Program-made: the position numbers and the translations under genes | Notes under the pieces: model-generated | Seen by the model: only the letters and a program-made list of their open reading frames with translations | The model's database searches: none | What the model was told of the DNA's origin: nothing | Source: Prolixibacteraceae bacterium | GTDB lineage: Bacteria > Bacteroidota > Bacteroidia > Bacteroidales > Prolixibacteraceae | Direction: 5' to 3' | Length of the DNA: 64,000 bases | Assembly (NCBI GenBank): GCA_003506435.1 | Contig: DOAQ01000015.1 | Coordinates: 62,001-126,000, forward strand | In this document: piece by piece, positions 16,933 to 26,846 of the stretch | Numbering within the stretch: the stretch's first letter is position 1 | How the letters are laid out: every line of letters begins with the position of its first letter

Positions 16933-18006
16933 TTAGTAAGATTCCTGTAATCGTACCATAGCTGTTGCTGCCCATAATACAGATGCCTGTCCATGAAAAT
17001 TGCCGGTGCTGCGTGGTCGTTTCAGATAGTGCTTTTTATTGTTTTTTGCGTTTGTACCAACACAAACTTCCCTGACAGCTCCTTTTTCGTTGACATACCC
17101 GGCCAGTGTATCCCAGCTTTTCTGAACCGGGCCGGCATATTGTTCCCACGGAAGCCATCCGTTTTGCAGTCCTGTTGCCATCGCGTAAAGAAACATTCCG
17201 GTACACGAAGTCTCGGCGAAACTTTCGGGATCATCCAGTAACTGGTGCCACATTCCATCTTTTCCCTGAAAAGAAAGAAGCGTACCCATCATTTTCCGGT
17301 ATGCCTTCATCAGTGGTGTATAATATTTATTGTTCTCCGGAAGAAGAGGTAAAACTTCAGCCATTGCAGCAGCGGCCCAGCCATTGCCACGTCCCCAATA
17401 AAAAGGTGCATCATCGCGATGATAAAACAATCCGTTTGGCCTTTGCAGTTTGTCACAATACGCAACCAACTGATATGCTGCCCGATTCAGATAAACGGTG
17501 TCTTTTGTCGATTTATAAGCTTGTGCCTGAAGTGAGCCAACCATATACATATCATCAACCCAAAAACGGGTATAACTTGCAAGCCCGTCAGTACGGGGGG
17601 TTTGGTATTCATCATCAGCAAGGTGTTTGGCCAGATCAAAGTATTTTTCATCACCGGTTTGACGGTACAACTCAAAAGGCCAGATGCCGAAAACATTGTA
17701 ATCAACGTGCCCGATATGGTTTTTCCTCTTTCCACTTAAAAAAACCTGATAGCCTTTGCTTATTTCCGACTGGATCTGAGTATCATGGATAGCATCTGAA
17801 AAGATCAGGCTTCCGTAGTAGGTACAAACTTTCTGGTAACGCCAACCAAACCTTTTCCCTAAAACGTAATTGACAATCTTTTTCCCAACAATTGCGGGTT
17901 GTTCCTTGAAGACTAACTGATTTGAATCATTCTTCTGTGCATACGATGATAAACTAAGTATGCTTAAAAATAATAAACCCCAAAATCTAAAATACTTATT
18001 TCTCAT
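16933..18006 (-). CDS. GH88/GH105-family unsaturated uronyl hydrolase, secreted
   Basis: 357 residues from ATG 18006 (signal peptide MRNKYFRFWGLLFLSILSL, cut near SYAQ); a longer frame from 18066 is unlikely. It removes the 4,5-unsaturated uronic acid left at the non-reducing end by polysaccharide lyases. Visible signatures are VDYNVFGIWPFELYR (Asp102), WVDDMYMVG (Asp151/152) and WGRGNGWA (204-211), with the EVCVGTN and STGNFHGQASV segments near the C-terminus. The ATG overlaps the stop of the upstream gene by 11 bp, suggesting translational coupling. It is the best pointer that PUL2 handles a uronate polymer cut by lyases. Confidence 0.9.
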   Translation of the reverse strand: MRNKYFRFWGLLFLSILSLSSYAQKNDSNQLVFKEQPAIVGKKIVNYVLGKRFGWRYQKVCTYYGSLIFSDAIHDTQIQSEISKGYQVFLSGKRKNHIGHVDYNVFGIWPFELYRQTGDEKYFDLAKHLADDEYQTPRTDGLASYTRFWVDDMYMVGSLQAQAYKSTKDTVYLNRAAYQLVAYCDKLQRPNGLFYHRDDAPFYWGRGNGWAAAAMAEVLPLLPENNKYYTPLMKAYRKMMGTLLSFQGKDGMWHQLLDDPESFAETSCTGMFLYAMATGLQNGWLPWEQYAGPVQKSWDTLAGYVNEKGAVREVCVGTNAKNNKKHYLKRPRSTGNFHGQASVLWAATAMVRLQESY

Positions 18007-19933
18007 CCTTGTATATTCTTTCCATTTTGTAAAAATCGAGATACAGGGATTTTCCCTTGAAATCAAAGGTTAAAGTCTCTGCCTTTTTTGCGGCTTTAAT
18101 GTAAGGCGAATCGTAACGATCGTATTCTGTGTTGATAACCTGGTCGTTTATTAAAAAGTCAGAACCAAATGTCAGGTTATATTTCTTTCCTTTTGAGAGG
18201 TAGGTCAGCTCCAAATGTCGAGGATTGAAAGTCAGAGAATTGCCCTGAATTCTTTTACAAAATTCGCCGAACAATCCATCTTCATCTTTCGATCCTGCTT
18301 CAGTGATCCAAAAAGTTTGCTTCCCCTTTTGAATAAGGTCATCCGTAGTATTTTCCCTATAAGTTATTTGATTCCTGCCAATAAAAACACAGTAGGTATT
18401 TTCTTTTTTACCAAAAGCATAATTATTGGATATAACGACTGTATCAAATTGCTCTTTCGGAAAATAAGCATGGGTATAATCCAATACAGCCATCTCCATT
18501 ATACTTCTTTTTTCAGGAATATTATAAATAGCAAGACTTACATTTTCATCCTGTGCAACATGCGGTAAATGGCCGTATCCTACCCAGTAATTCGGCGATT
18601 GATTTTTCTTATCTTTTTCAAGCGCCGGATGGCAATGAAAAATACTAAATGAATTTTCAATATTCATTCCCGAGACATGTTGCTGATCTCCATAAGTTCC
18701 GGGATGATGGTTTTGAACCGAATAAAGCGAATAATCTTTCGTTTTATAGGTATATGTATTTCCTTTTTGAATAGCAACCCCATTGCTTTGTGGATTTAAT
18801 ATTCTGACCAGCAATGGTTCCAGATGCAGCCATCGTAAAACTGAATAATTCAGTAGTGTGAAATCACTCAAAAAACTATTGCTAAACATTTTATTTTTTC
18901 GGATTGTAAAAAGTGAATTTCTGACCACTTCGGGATTTGAAAAAGCCTCCATTCCCCATTGCATCATCATGCTACGGTTATCGGTGCCAAAATATCCTTC
19001 GGCTTTCATCTCCGATATATCCAATCCATTGCTTTGTTTGACTACGACGTTGCCGGTATCTTTGGCAATTTCGGCAATCACCGGTGGAAGCGAATACTTT
19101 TTCGTGGCCATCATCCCATACATCATCCCACGGCTGATCTTTTCCCCATTTCCCCAGTAATAGTTGGTAATACCACCCAACGTTGCTTTACGGCCTCCTT
19201 TTCGATTTCCCTCATAAGCTCTTCCACTGACTGAAATAAACATGGTTTTTATATTTTGTACGGCAACATCATAGAGAAGCAAATCCATAATGATTTGCAT
19301 CTTTTTTGATATTTCTTCGTCTGCAAAATCAATCATGTTGATCATTCCGCCAATATCTTCTATATAATAAACGTTCGAGTAGTATTCAATAAACCCATAT
19401 TTCCAACGCATTTCCATCCAGTCGAGAGCCCTTTTCCGTGCTTTTTCCATGTGTTCTTTCCCGGTAAGCCCACTATTAGGAAAAACTATATCCGAATACT
19501 TTTGCCCTGCCAGATATTCGGCTGAAGTAAATAAAATCTGATGATTCTCGCTCCAGTAGCACATTGAATTTTCCCCTGGTTCGTCCCACCAATACCTAAA
19601 ATTCAGCAACGTACTATCAATTTTCGACTTTGTTTCCTTTGGTATCTTGTCTCCATATTCATAAATAATCCGGATCAGGTTTACCAGATCAAAATCAGAG
19701 CAGTCATATTGACTATTAATATATTCAAGCGTGGTGTCCATATCCTTCCAGACATGTTCTTCCCCATTAATCAGGCTTAAATAAATCTGATCAAGTTTCT
19801 TTTCGATCTTTTTATCCGGACGCTGTGGAAATGGCTTAACAGACTCATTCCGCACAAAATCTGCTATCACCGTAATGATAATGAAGACGAAAAATAAAAC
19901 AACATAGGTTCGTTTCGATTTAAAATTCAACAT
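17996..19933 (-). CDS. Membrane-anchored protein of unknown function, probably alpha/alpha-toroid with beta domain
   Basis: 645 residues. A single N-terminal hydrophobic segment (TYVVLFFVFIIITVIADF) points to an anchor or uncleaved signal. The first ~330 residues are helix-rich with MCYWSENHQILFTSAEYLAG and NVYYIEDIGGMINMIDFADE, a pattern seen in a family of uncharacterised toroid proteins. The rest is beta-rich (NPRHLELTYLSKGKKY). The helical-then-sheet order recalls heparinase-type or PL8-type lyases, and the context (DUF4861, GH105) suits a uronate-active enzyme. I cannot name a catalytic residue, so the function is left open. Confidence 0.7.
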   Translation of the reverse strand: MLNFKSKRTYVVLFFVFIIITVIADFVRNESVKPFPQRPDKKIEKKLDQIYLSLINGEEHVWKDMDTTLEYINSQYDCSDFDLVNLIRIIYEYGDKIPKETKSKIDSTLLNFRYWWDEPGENSMCYWSENHQILFTSAEYLAGQKYSDIVFPNSGLTGKEHMEKARKRALDWMEMRWKYGFIEYYSNVYYIEDIGGMINMIDFADEEISKKMQIIMDLLLYDVAVQNIKTMFISVSGRAYEGNRKGGRKATLGGITNYYWGNGEKISRGMMYGMMATKKYSLPPVIAEIAKDTGNVVVKQSNGLDISEMKAEGYFGTDNRSMMMQWGMEAFSNPEVVRNSLFTIRKNKMFSNSFLSDFTLLNYSVLRWLHLEPLLVRILNPQSNGVAIQKGNTYTYKTKDYSLYSVQNHHPGTYGDQQHVSGMNIENSFSIFHCHPALEKDKKNQSPNYWVGYGHLPHVAQDENVSLAIYNIPEKRSIMEMAVLDYTHAYFPKEQFDTVVISNNYAFGKKENTYCVFIGRNQITYRENTTDDLIQKGKQTFWITEAGSKDEDGLFGEFCKRIQGNSLTFNPRHLELTYLSKGKKYNLTFGSDFLINDQVINTEYDRYDSPYIKAAKKAETLTFDFKGKSLYLDFYKMERIYKDEK

Positions 19934-19945
19934 TTCAGCGTTTTA

Positions 19946-20806
19946 TTAACGATTGTCGTTTAGGTATTCTGTGAACTTAATTAAGTTGTTTATTTCCGGC
20001 TCCCTCGCATTTGCCGATATGATCCATGTTTGCAAATGCTTGGTTGGTTTTGAGATAAACAGGATTTGTTTCCCGTCATCAAATTGCCGGATGAAATCCT
20101 GTTCATCGTAGATTAATGCCCCGCCCACAGCAACTTTTTCAGCAGCGACATCTTCGGGGTGAATTCCCCATGTTGCAATGTAATTTTTCCCCTTTATTAC
20201 CTGAATTCCCTTGTGATAATTGATGCCGGTCACGAACTGAACTTCTTCTCTGCTTTGAGTGAAAGCTTCAACTTTTGCTTTTCTGCTATCCGAAAAAACG
20301 GTTACCCGAACACATATATCAAGTTTTTTGCCTTTGAACGGAATTTCTTCTGATAACATTCCCATGGTGGAAAAATCCATCCCCTTTGCAACTTTTGCTA
20401 TTCGCTTTGATACAGGATTAAGCGGAACAACCTTATTACCATCCCATAATTTGATCCCTCCCAGACCGACGGTATTCCCTACTCTGTAATAGTCGGCACC
20501 CGAACCATTCTTTTGTTGTTCTTTTGTTGGATACCACCTGGTTTGGCGAAGCTCCATTCCGGGGTTTGGCTTCGAATAAACATCTATAGCTTCCCTCTTA
20601 TCGAAATAGATTCTCAATGCAAACCATTGGTTTTCAACAGCAGGACCGTGATGCCCCACTTTATGAAACATGTTCCCGGAATCTGATTGAAGCTCGTTCA
20701 AAAATGCACCTTTGTCAGCCTTCAGAAAGAGGCTAACAAAGGTACTTTCCTGTCCAAACACCCTTTGACAAATTAAAATCAGACTTAGAAATACAAACAA
20801 TTTCAT
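19946..20806 (-). CDS. DUF4861 family secreted protein
   Basis: 286 residues with a signal peptide ending near RVFGQ. The conserved run HHGPAVENQWFALRIYFDKR, RQTRWYPTKEQQKNGSGADYY and LGGIKLWDG are features of DUF4861, a family that recurs in pectin- and uronate-related Bacteroidetes loci. No enzymatic activity is assigned with certainty. It is 12 bp upstream of the toroid-like gene, so the two are probably co-translated. Confidence 0.82.
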   Translation of the reverse strand: MKLFVFLSLILICQRVFGQESTFVSLFLKADKGAFLNELQSDSGNMFHKVGHHGPAVENQWFALRIYFDKREAIDVYSKPNPGMELRQTRWYPTKEQQKNGSGADYYRVGNTVGLGGIKLWDGNKVVPLNPVSKRIAKVAKGMDFSTMGMLSEEIPFKGKKLDICVRVTVFSDSRKAKVEAFTQSREEVQFVTGINYHKGIQVIKGKNYIATWGIHPEDVAAEKVAVGGALIYDEQDFIRQFDDGKQILFISKPTKHLQTWIISANAREPEINNLIKFTEYLNDNR

Positions 20807-20863
20807 TTGTATTTAAAATTAAATCAACAACATTGATATTTGCGACTTTGGTAATTCAATCTA

Positions 20864-21814
20864 TTAATTTTTAGGTACAAACGTGAAATACAATATTATT
20901 CCAGGTTTGTCCCAGTAGGTAGCATCAATGCTTATAGGAATTCCGACAACCATTGAAGTGGCCGAAATATTCTTAATAACGAATAAGGGAGAATAATCCT
21001 TAATTCCAATATATTGTCCGTCAGAAAAGGCCAATCTGGCTACTTTATTCTTACTTCCATTAAAATGGAACGTAATATTTTTTGCTTCATAATTAGAAAT
21101 TGAGGTATTGAAAACAAGTCCTGTTGCATTATAGTCATCATAATCCAAAGACCATTTCCCTCCGGCAGGTGGGCTATATGAAGATGCACAGAGCGGAAGA
21201 AGGTCAGGATAACGGGAAGGTTTTACAATGGTCCCTGTTTTCATCCCGAAAATTATACCTGCCAGGATTAAACCATCATCGCTCGGGTTCACCTTGTACG
21301 ATCCATCAGAAAAGAATGTGAATTCATCTTTATATTGATCGGCAAGCCGGAAATAATCCAGCACATTTTCAAAAGCATCCTGGGTCAATTTTACATCATC
21401 ACTAAAAGGACCAGCACCTTCAGCCCCGGGAGTATATGTTTTTGACATGACCCATGTTTTGCCATTAACGACGCTGGGCCCACCCGATAAAAGTTCTTCC
21501 ATTGAAATGGCAACTTCAAAATTTCTCTGGCGGGAAGTTTCTCCTCCTACCCCTGTAACAGCTAGGGTCACAGTATATACACCACCTTTAAGGTAAGTAT
21601 GCGAGGGTTCTTTTTCTGTTGATGTATTGCCATCACCAAAATCCCATAAATAAGTATCTACGTTTGCTTCTTTTACCTTAAATGTTATTAGGTATTCATC
21701 CAGCTTTCCATAAAATTCGACCAAAGGGGGTAGCGGATCTTTGCTGCACGATGCAAGGAATAAAAGAATGATTGCATAAGCAGGAAACCGATATGTTGAG
21801 ATTATTTTTTTCAT
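20864..21814 (-). CDS. PKD-domain surface lipoprotein, candidate glycan-binding protein (SusE/F position)
   Basis: 316 residues with lipobox LFLASC. A PKD domain sits at about 35-105, with YLWDFGDGNTSTEKEPSHTY. The C-terminal ~200 residues are unassigned (KTWVMSKTYTPGAEG, DEFTFFSDGSYKV) and resemble the beta-sandwich partner domains that follow SusD in many PULs. Lying directly after susD (30 bp), it is likely a surface glycan-binding protein. Binding is inferred from position and fold. Confidence 0.78.
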   Translation of the reverse strand: MKKIISTYRFPAYAIILLFLASCSKDPLPPLVEFYGKLDEYLITFKVKEANVDTYLWDFGDGNTSTEKEPSHTYLKGGVYTVTLAVTGVGGETSRQRNFEVAISMEELLSGGPSVVNGKTWVMSKTYTPGAEGAGPFSDDVKLTQDAFENVLDYFRLADQYKDEFTFFSDGSYKVNPSDDGLILAGIIFGMKTGTIVKPSRYPDLLPLCASSYSPPAGGKWSLDYDDYNATGLVFNTSISNYEAKNITFHFNGSKNKVARLAFSDGQYIGIKDYSPLFVIKNISATSMVVGIPISIDATYWDKPGIILYFTFVPKN

Positions 21815-21844
21815 ATACTCTAATAATTTAATTTTTTCAGAAAA

Positions 21845-23332
21845 CTATTTCACATCCCACCACAGAGGGGTTGTAATTCTGTTTGGGCCTTGTTCTGCAA
21901 CCGCAGCGGTAACATTCGCATTATTGGAGTTGAATTCATCTGTTCCGTACAATAGCCGTTTCGGTAAATACCCATCTGTTACACCTTTTTCAAGTGTCCC
22001 GGTACGTTGGCCAATTGTCGGATAGTCGGTACGTCTCATATTACTGTAACACTCTGTAAAATTCGGCACCAATCCAATCCATTGCTGTGTGCAGATTTTT
22101 CTGAAATTATCTTCATTTAACCCTGAAAGCTGAGCTTCAGGAGATGCCAGAAACGTTGAAATCTGTGCTTCGGGTACTTTCCATGTCTCCATGGATTTGC
22201 GAATTCCTGCCTGGTAAAGTTGATTTGCATCGCCGGAACCCAACTGAAATAATGCTGCTTCAGCCCTTAAAAAATAGACTTCATCGGCACACATAAAATA
22301 GGCAGGCAAATCTTTGGCATACAGATTTTCAGAGGGGCTGCAATATTGTATTTGTGTAAATGCATTACCATTATCCAAATCGCCCAATCCATTTTTTATT
22401 CCCTGATATCCACCGGAACTGTTTGGTTTTACAAAAATGGAAAGCCGGGGGTCGTTTGTTGATTTTAACTGGTTCACAAAGAGTTCGCTCATTTTCCATT
22501 TCTCTTTGGTTATGTATAAGTTATACCAGGGATTATTTAGTTCCTGAATATCGCCGTTTGTAAAACCTCGAAGAGCATTTTGACTGTTTTCTTCAATTAA
22601 GTTCTCAGCTAAACATTCAGAAATAACCGTTTTTGAATTATTCGGATCAACAAATCTGGCCCTCATTGCCAGCCGTAACCGAAGTGAATTGGCAAAACGT
22701 ACCCACTTGGTAAGGTCATTCTGGTACAATGGGTCATAACCGGGATATCCATCTTTGGGATTGGCGCTTTTCAAAACAGTGATACTTTCTTTCAGTTTGT
22801 CCATCATATCATGATAAATATACTCCTGTGTATCATATTTCGGATACAGAATATTCTTCCTGGCCCAGGCACCTTCCGTATAAGGGACACTTCCATATAA
22901 ATCAGTAAGCTTGATGTAATTACAAACGGCTAAAATATTCACCATCGAAAGTTTCACGTTGGTAACTGCATCAGGTCCTTTTTCATCCAAAATAAGAATG
23001 ATCTCATTGATGAGTTTTAACGGGCCAGTATAAAGATCGCTCATAGTAGTATTGTACACCAACTGATTGAAATCGGTATATTTATCGGCATCCCTGCCAA
23101 GTGAAGGCGAAACATATATGTATGCATATTGTGACCCCATCCTCAGATCAAACGTGCCAGACTTGGAATCCAGAGTTGATGCCACAGCACTTGTAAACAA
23201 AAATTTGTCGTCAATCTTGGTAATTGCGTTTGGATTCAGGTTCATTTCAACCAGGTCGCTGTTACATGCCCAGACAACCAGAAAGATCGCCACAACACTC
23301 AGTTTTTTATATTTTAATATTATCGTTTTCAT
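21845..23332 (-). CDS. SusD-like (SusD_2/RagB-type) nutrient-binding lipoprotein of PUL2
   Basis: 495 residues with lipobox VVWAC. It is the surface lid of the SusC importer. The N-terminal segment (LNPNAITKIDDKFLFTSAVA), the TPR-like WVRFANSLRLRLAMRARFVD and YFMCADEVYFLRAEAALFQL are characteristic of the SusD-like_2 subfamily rather than classical SusD. It follows susC after 23 bp. Confidence 0.92.
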   Translation of the reverse strand: MKTIILKYKKLSVVAIFLVVWACNSDLVEMNLNPNAITKIDDKFLFTSAVASTLDSKSGTFDLRMGSQYAYIYVSPSLGRDADKYTDFNQLVYNTTMSDLYTGPLKLINEIILILDEKGPDAVTNVKLSMVNILAVCNYIKLTDLYGSVPYTEGAWARKNILYPKYDTQEYIYHDMMDKLKESITVLKSANPKDGYPGYDPLYQNDLTKWVRFANSLRLRLAMRARFVDPNNSKTVISECLAENLIEENSQNALRGFTNGDIQELNNPWYNLYITKEKWKMSELFVNQLKSTNDPRLSIFVKPNSSGGYQGIKNGLGDLDNGNAFTQIQYCSPSENLYAKDLPAYFMCADEVYFLRAEAALFQLGSGDANQLYQAGIRKSMETWKVPEAQISTFLASPEAQLSGLNEDNFRKICTQQWIGLVPNFTECYSNMRRTDYPTIGQRTGTLEKGVTDGYLPKRLLYGTDEFNSNNANVTAAVAEQGPNRITTPLWWDVK

Positions 23333-23355
23333 TTTCTTTTTTATTAGCTGACAAT

Positions 23356-26300
23356 CTAAAATTCTACTTTCAACTGCATTCCAATAAAACGTGTGGTCGG
23401 AATTGGTGAATGCTCTCTCCCCGTACCAATGTTTCCGCTGCTATAACCCGACTCCGGATCAGCATAGTCGTTAGCCCGGTAGAAAAAGCCCAGGTTGCGC
23501 CCGACTAACGATAGGCTGACACTTTTCAATGATGCAAAGTTCATAATCTTTTTAGGCAGGCTGTACGACAAAACAATCTCGCGCAACCGTACATTAGTAG
23601 CATCCAGTACAAAGTCTTCACTAATCGAAGAGGTAAAGGGTGTTGAATAGTATTTTGCCGGTAAGACCGGAATGGTATTGGTTTCTCCGGTATTGTAGTT
23701 GATCCCTGTAAAGACTGGCCCATCTTCCTGAACTCCGGGTATGGGTGATGTTCCGTCGGCGCCATGAGTTGAATACCATTCCTCTCGTCCGGGCAGTGTA
23801 TTTACATGTGTGCCCATTGTGTACTGATAAAATTTACTTCCTGAAATAAATTCACCCCCTAATTGAAAATCAACCAGAAAGCTAAAGCTTATTTTCTTGT
23901 ACGAGAATTTATTTGAGATACCTCCGGCTAAATCAGGATTTATATCTCCCAGCTTTTTAATTTCACCTTTCATCGGAAATCCGGTGTCATCAATGTACCG
24001 ATCGCCAAAACTATCCCGCAAATAAGAATTCCCATAAATGACACCAAAGGGTTCTCCAGGACGAGCCTCGATTTGTAACCCGGTAAAAAAGCCACCCAAA
24101 TCAATTTTCTCAAGTCCTTGATAGAGTGAAACAACTTCGGAATAGTTCTTTGCCGCATTGATACTTAAATCCCAATTAAGACCTTGATCGTTTTGGATTA
24201 GACTCGCATTTACGAGCATTTCCATACCCATGTTTTTCACTTCTCCAGCATTTAGCAATCGACTACTATAACCACTCGTATTTGGTATATCAACATTCAT
24301 AATTTGATTTGTAGTCTTGCTGTTATAATACGTAAAGTCAAGTTCAACCCGGCTTTTTAGCAAGCCCAGATTGGTTCCCACTTCCCATGAACTTGTTAAT
24401 TCAGGCTTCAGGTCGGTAGGGGCCAAACTGCCAACAGATCCTAATGGGTAAGGATAATTTGATTGTACAAAACCATAATATTGGTTTGTTTGGTAAGGGC
24501 CTGTATCGTTACCCACCTTTCCATAAGAGCCTCTTAACCTCCCGTTTGATAAAATATCTGATTTAATACCCAATGCTTTGGTAAATAACAGGCTTATGTT
24601 TTCTGAGTGGTAAAAATAGGAGTTGTTATTTTCGGGTAACGCCGAAGACCAATCGTTCCGGAGTGATAAATCGAAATAGAACCATTGGTCGTACGACAGT
24701 GATCCGAGAGAATAAAGTGACCTAACTGTTTTTTCAGAAAAACCAGTGCCTGTTGAATACGATTTGACATTACTAATCGAATAAAAATCAGGAGCTTTTA
24801 AACCTATTCCACTATTCGTAATGCTGGAACTTGTAACATATCTGTTGTTCCCGCCAAAATTCAGTTCGGTCGAGATTTTTTTTGAAAACTCCTTTTTTGT
24901 TGAAAACATAAAATCGGAATTCCATTCCAGGTTATTGAATAATCCATTAGACAGTCCTCCGGCAATGTTTAGTCTGGGTTCAGAACTTCCGGAGGCAAAA
25001 TGTTCCTGTGTTTTCAAATTATTAAAATCCATTCCGGATTGCACCTTTAAGTTCAACCATTTTGCCAGTTCAATCTTTGCTGAAACAAAACTGACCAAAT
25101 GATGTTTTTCATCGTTGTTTTTCAGGTTGTTTAAAGTCCAGTATGGATTGGTTGATGCAGCTTCATCCTGAAATTTTAATTCATTGCCGTTGGCATCTAT
25201 GGTATTGTCTCTCAGATCTGCCAACCTCATATTCCGGGGCATTACGGTAAGCATCCACATGGCATTTCCTGCAGTTTCCTGCATATAAACCCGGTTATCA
25301 ACCTTTTGATGGATGTATGAAATTTTACTGTCGATATCAATATGGGATCCAATCTTCATGGCTCCACGCATATTAAAGCTCTGGCGCGATAACTCGTTTC
25401 CAGGGGATACACCTTTACTATCAACATTTGAAAATCCAAGCAGAACATTAGCTTTTTCATTACCAGAATCAAGGGTGATTGAATTGGTAAACGTACTTCC
25501 TGTTCGGAAATAATCTAATACATTATTTGGCTGTGGAGAAAAGGCTGTTTCCTTGCCTGCAAAATTCGGCAACATTTGCCCTTCCATTTTAGGCCCGAAG
25601 CTCAATGCCCAGATATTGCTTTTTGCCGGCATATTGGTTACAGGGTCAATTGGTGGGTACATTCCCATGATCCCCTGTCCATAAATATTTTGGAGTTTGG
25701 TATATAAAACCGGAATATCCATATCGTAATTGGAGGTAAACGTAATGCCGAAGCCATTTTTTCGCCCCTTTTTTGTTGTGATCAGAATAACCCCGTTAGC
25801 ACCCCTTGACCCATAGGCTGCCGAAGCGCCAGCTCCTTTCAAAACGCTAATTGATTCTATGTTTTCCGGATCAATTTCGCTCATGGCATTTCCCATGTCT
25901 TTTCCGCTCGCACCACCTCCGGAGTTTTGACCGTCACCCATAGCAACTCCGTCAATTACAAACAACGGAGTATTTGAACTTGTCAACGATGAAATCCCAC
26001 GCAATATGACACGGCTTGAACCTCCCACTCCGCCTGCTGTTTGCGAAATACTCAACCCGGCGACCTTCCCTTTTAAGGAATTAACCACGCTGGTTTCTTT
26101 TGCCTGCCCAACGTCTTCTCCTGACAATGCTGTAAGCGAATAACCCAATGATTGTTTATTCCTGTTGATGTTCATTGCCGTAACAACGACTTCTTCAACA
26201 CCAATGGTTTCTTCCTGAAGAACGACATTAATAACGGTTTTGCCTTCAACAGAAATCTCCTCCTTTTTCATTCCAACAAATAAGAATTGCAAAATGGCAT

Positions 26301-26835
26301 TGCCCGGCACGTTGGCAAGCGTATAGTTCCCGTCAAAGTCGGTAATAGTCCCGGTGGTTGTTCCCTTCACTACCACCGAAACCCCCGGGAGCGGAGCACC
26401 TGAAGAGTCAGTGACCTTCCCGGTAACTGTTTTTTGCTGGATTACCTTATTCCCAACCACTTCATCTTTGTAAAGAATGATCATCCGTTCCTTTACCGAA
26501 TAACGGATATCGGTTTCTTTAAAAATATTATCGAGAATTGTGACAACTGACTCATTCTCGAAACGAACGGAAACTTTCCTGTCCAGATCAAGGTACTCGG
26601 AACTAAAGGCAAAACGAAACTCACTCTGATCTTCAATAGCCCCCAACACTTCTTTCAGACTTACATTTTTGTAGTCCAGGTTCAGTTTGGAATTCTGGCA
26701 GTAAACACTGGCTCCCGCAGAGAACAGACTGAATAAAATAATGACCAAAGACAATTTCATAGTAATAAGAATTTTTCGCATCTGATACCATATGCCAGGG
26801 ACAAACAGTCCCCTGGTTTTACAATCTTTTTTCAT
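23356..26835 (-). CDS. SusC/RagA-type TonB-dependent transporter of PUL2
   Basis: 1159 residues. The ATG at 26835 sits in the conserved context CAAATTTATGAAAAAA; the hydrophobic signal begins ~25 residues in (LSLVIILFSLFSAG). In order: an STN domain (~50-115, LDYKNVSLKEVLGAIEDQ), a carboxypeptidase-regulatory-like domain (~130-210, TVTGKVTDSSGAPLPG), a plug with SLKGKVAGLSISQ and ISVLKGAGASAAYGSRGANG, and a 22-strand barrel ending MQLKVEF. The STN domain indicates sigma/anti-sigma signalling. Its leader carries the predicted antisense RNA (26847-26928). Confidence 0.95.
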   Translation of the reverse strand: MKKDCKTRGLFVPGIWYQMRKILITMKLSLVIILFSLFSAGASVYCQNSKLNLDYKNVSLKEVLGAIEDQSEFRFAFSSEYLDLDRKVSVRFENESVVTILDNIFKETDIRYSVKERMIILYKDEVVGNKVIQQKTVTGKVTDSSGAPLPGVSVVVKGTTTGTITDFDGNYTLANVPGNAILQFLFVGMKKEEISVEGKTVINVVLQEETIGVEEVVVTAMNINRNKQSLGYSLTALSGEDVGQAKETSVVNSLKGKVAGLSISQTAGGVGGSSRVILRGISSLTSSNTPLFVIDGVAMGDGQNSGGGASGKDMGNAMSEIDPENIESISVLKGAGASAAYGSRGANGVILITTKKGRKNGFGITFTSNYDMDIPVLYTKLQNIYGQGIMGMYPPIDPVTNMPAKSNIWALSFGPKMEGQMLPNFAGKETAFSPQPNNVLDYFRTGSTFTNSITLDSGNEKANVLLGFSNVDSKGVSPGNELSRQSFNMRGAMKIGSHIDIDSKISYIHQKVDNRVYMQETAGNAMWMLTVMPRNMRLADLRDNTIDANGNELKFQDEAASTNPYWTLNNLKNNDEKHHLVSFVSAKIELAKWLNLKVQSGMDFNNLKTQEHFASGSSEPRLNIAGGLSNGLFNNLEWNSDFMFSTKKEFSKKISTELNFGGNNRYVTSSSITNSGIGLKAPDFYSISNVKSYSTGTGFSEKTVRSLYSLGSLSYDQWFYFDLSLRNDWSSALPENNNSYFYHSENISLLFTKALGIKSDILSNGRLRGSYGKVGNDTGPYQTNQYYGFVQSNYPYPLGSVGSLAPTDLKPELTSSWEVGTNLGLLKSRVELDFTYYNSKTTNQIMNVDIPNTSGYSSRLLNAGEVKNMGMEMLVNASLIQNDQGLNWDLSINAAKNYSEVVSLYQGLEKIDLGGFFTGLQIEARPGEPFGVIYGNSYLRDSFGDRYIDDTGFPMKGEIKKLGDINPDLAGGISNKFSYKKISFSFLVDFQLGGEFISGSKFYQYTMGTHVNTLPGREEWYSTHGADGTSPIPGVQEDGPVFTGINYNTGETNTIPVLPAKYYSTPFTSSISEDFVLDATNVRLREIVLSYSLPKKIMNFASLKSVSLSLVGRNLGFFYRANDYADPESGYSSGNIGTGREHSPIPTTRFIGMQLKVEF

Positions 26836-26842
26836 AAATTTG
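26835..26842 (+). promoter_or_regulatory. Candidate -7 promoter box of an antisense RNA to susC (PUL2)
   Basis: TAAATTTG on the plus strand, a full TAnnTTTG match, starts opposite the A of the susC ATG. A weak TGG lies ~18 bp upstream where a -33 element would be. Confidence 0.5.
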
Positions 26843-26846
26843 TACT

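Noticed and set aside
16993..17792. Long plus-strand frames opposite the GH105 gene
   Set aside because: They are complementary-strand shadows of a clear enzyme gene and show no family features.
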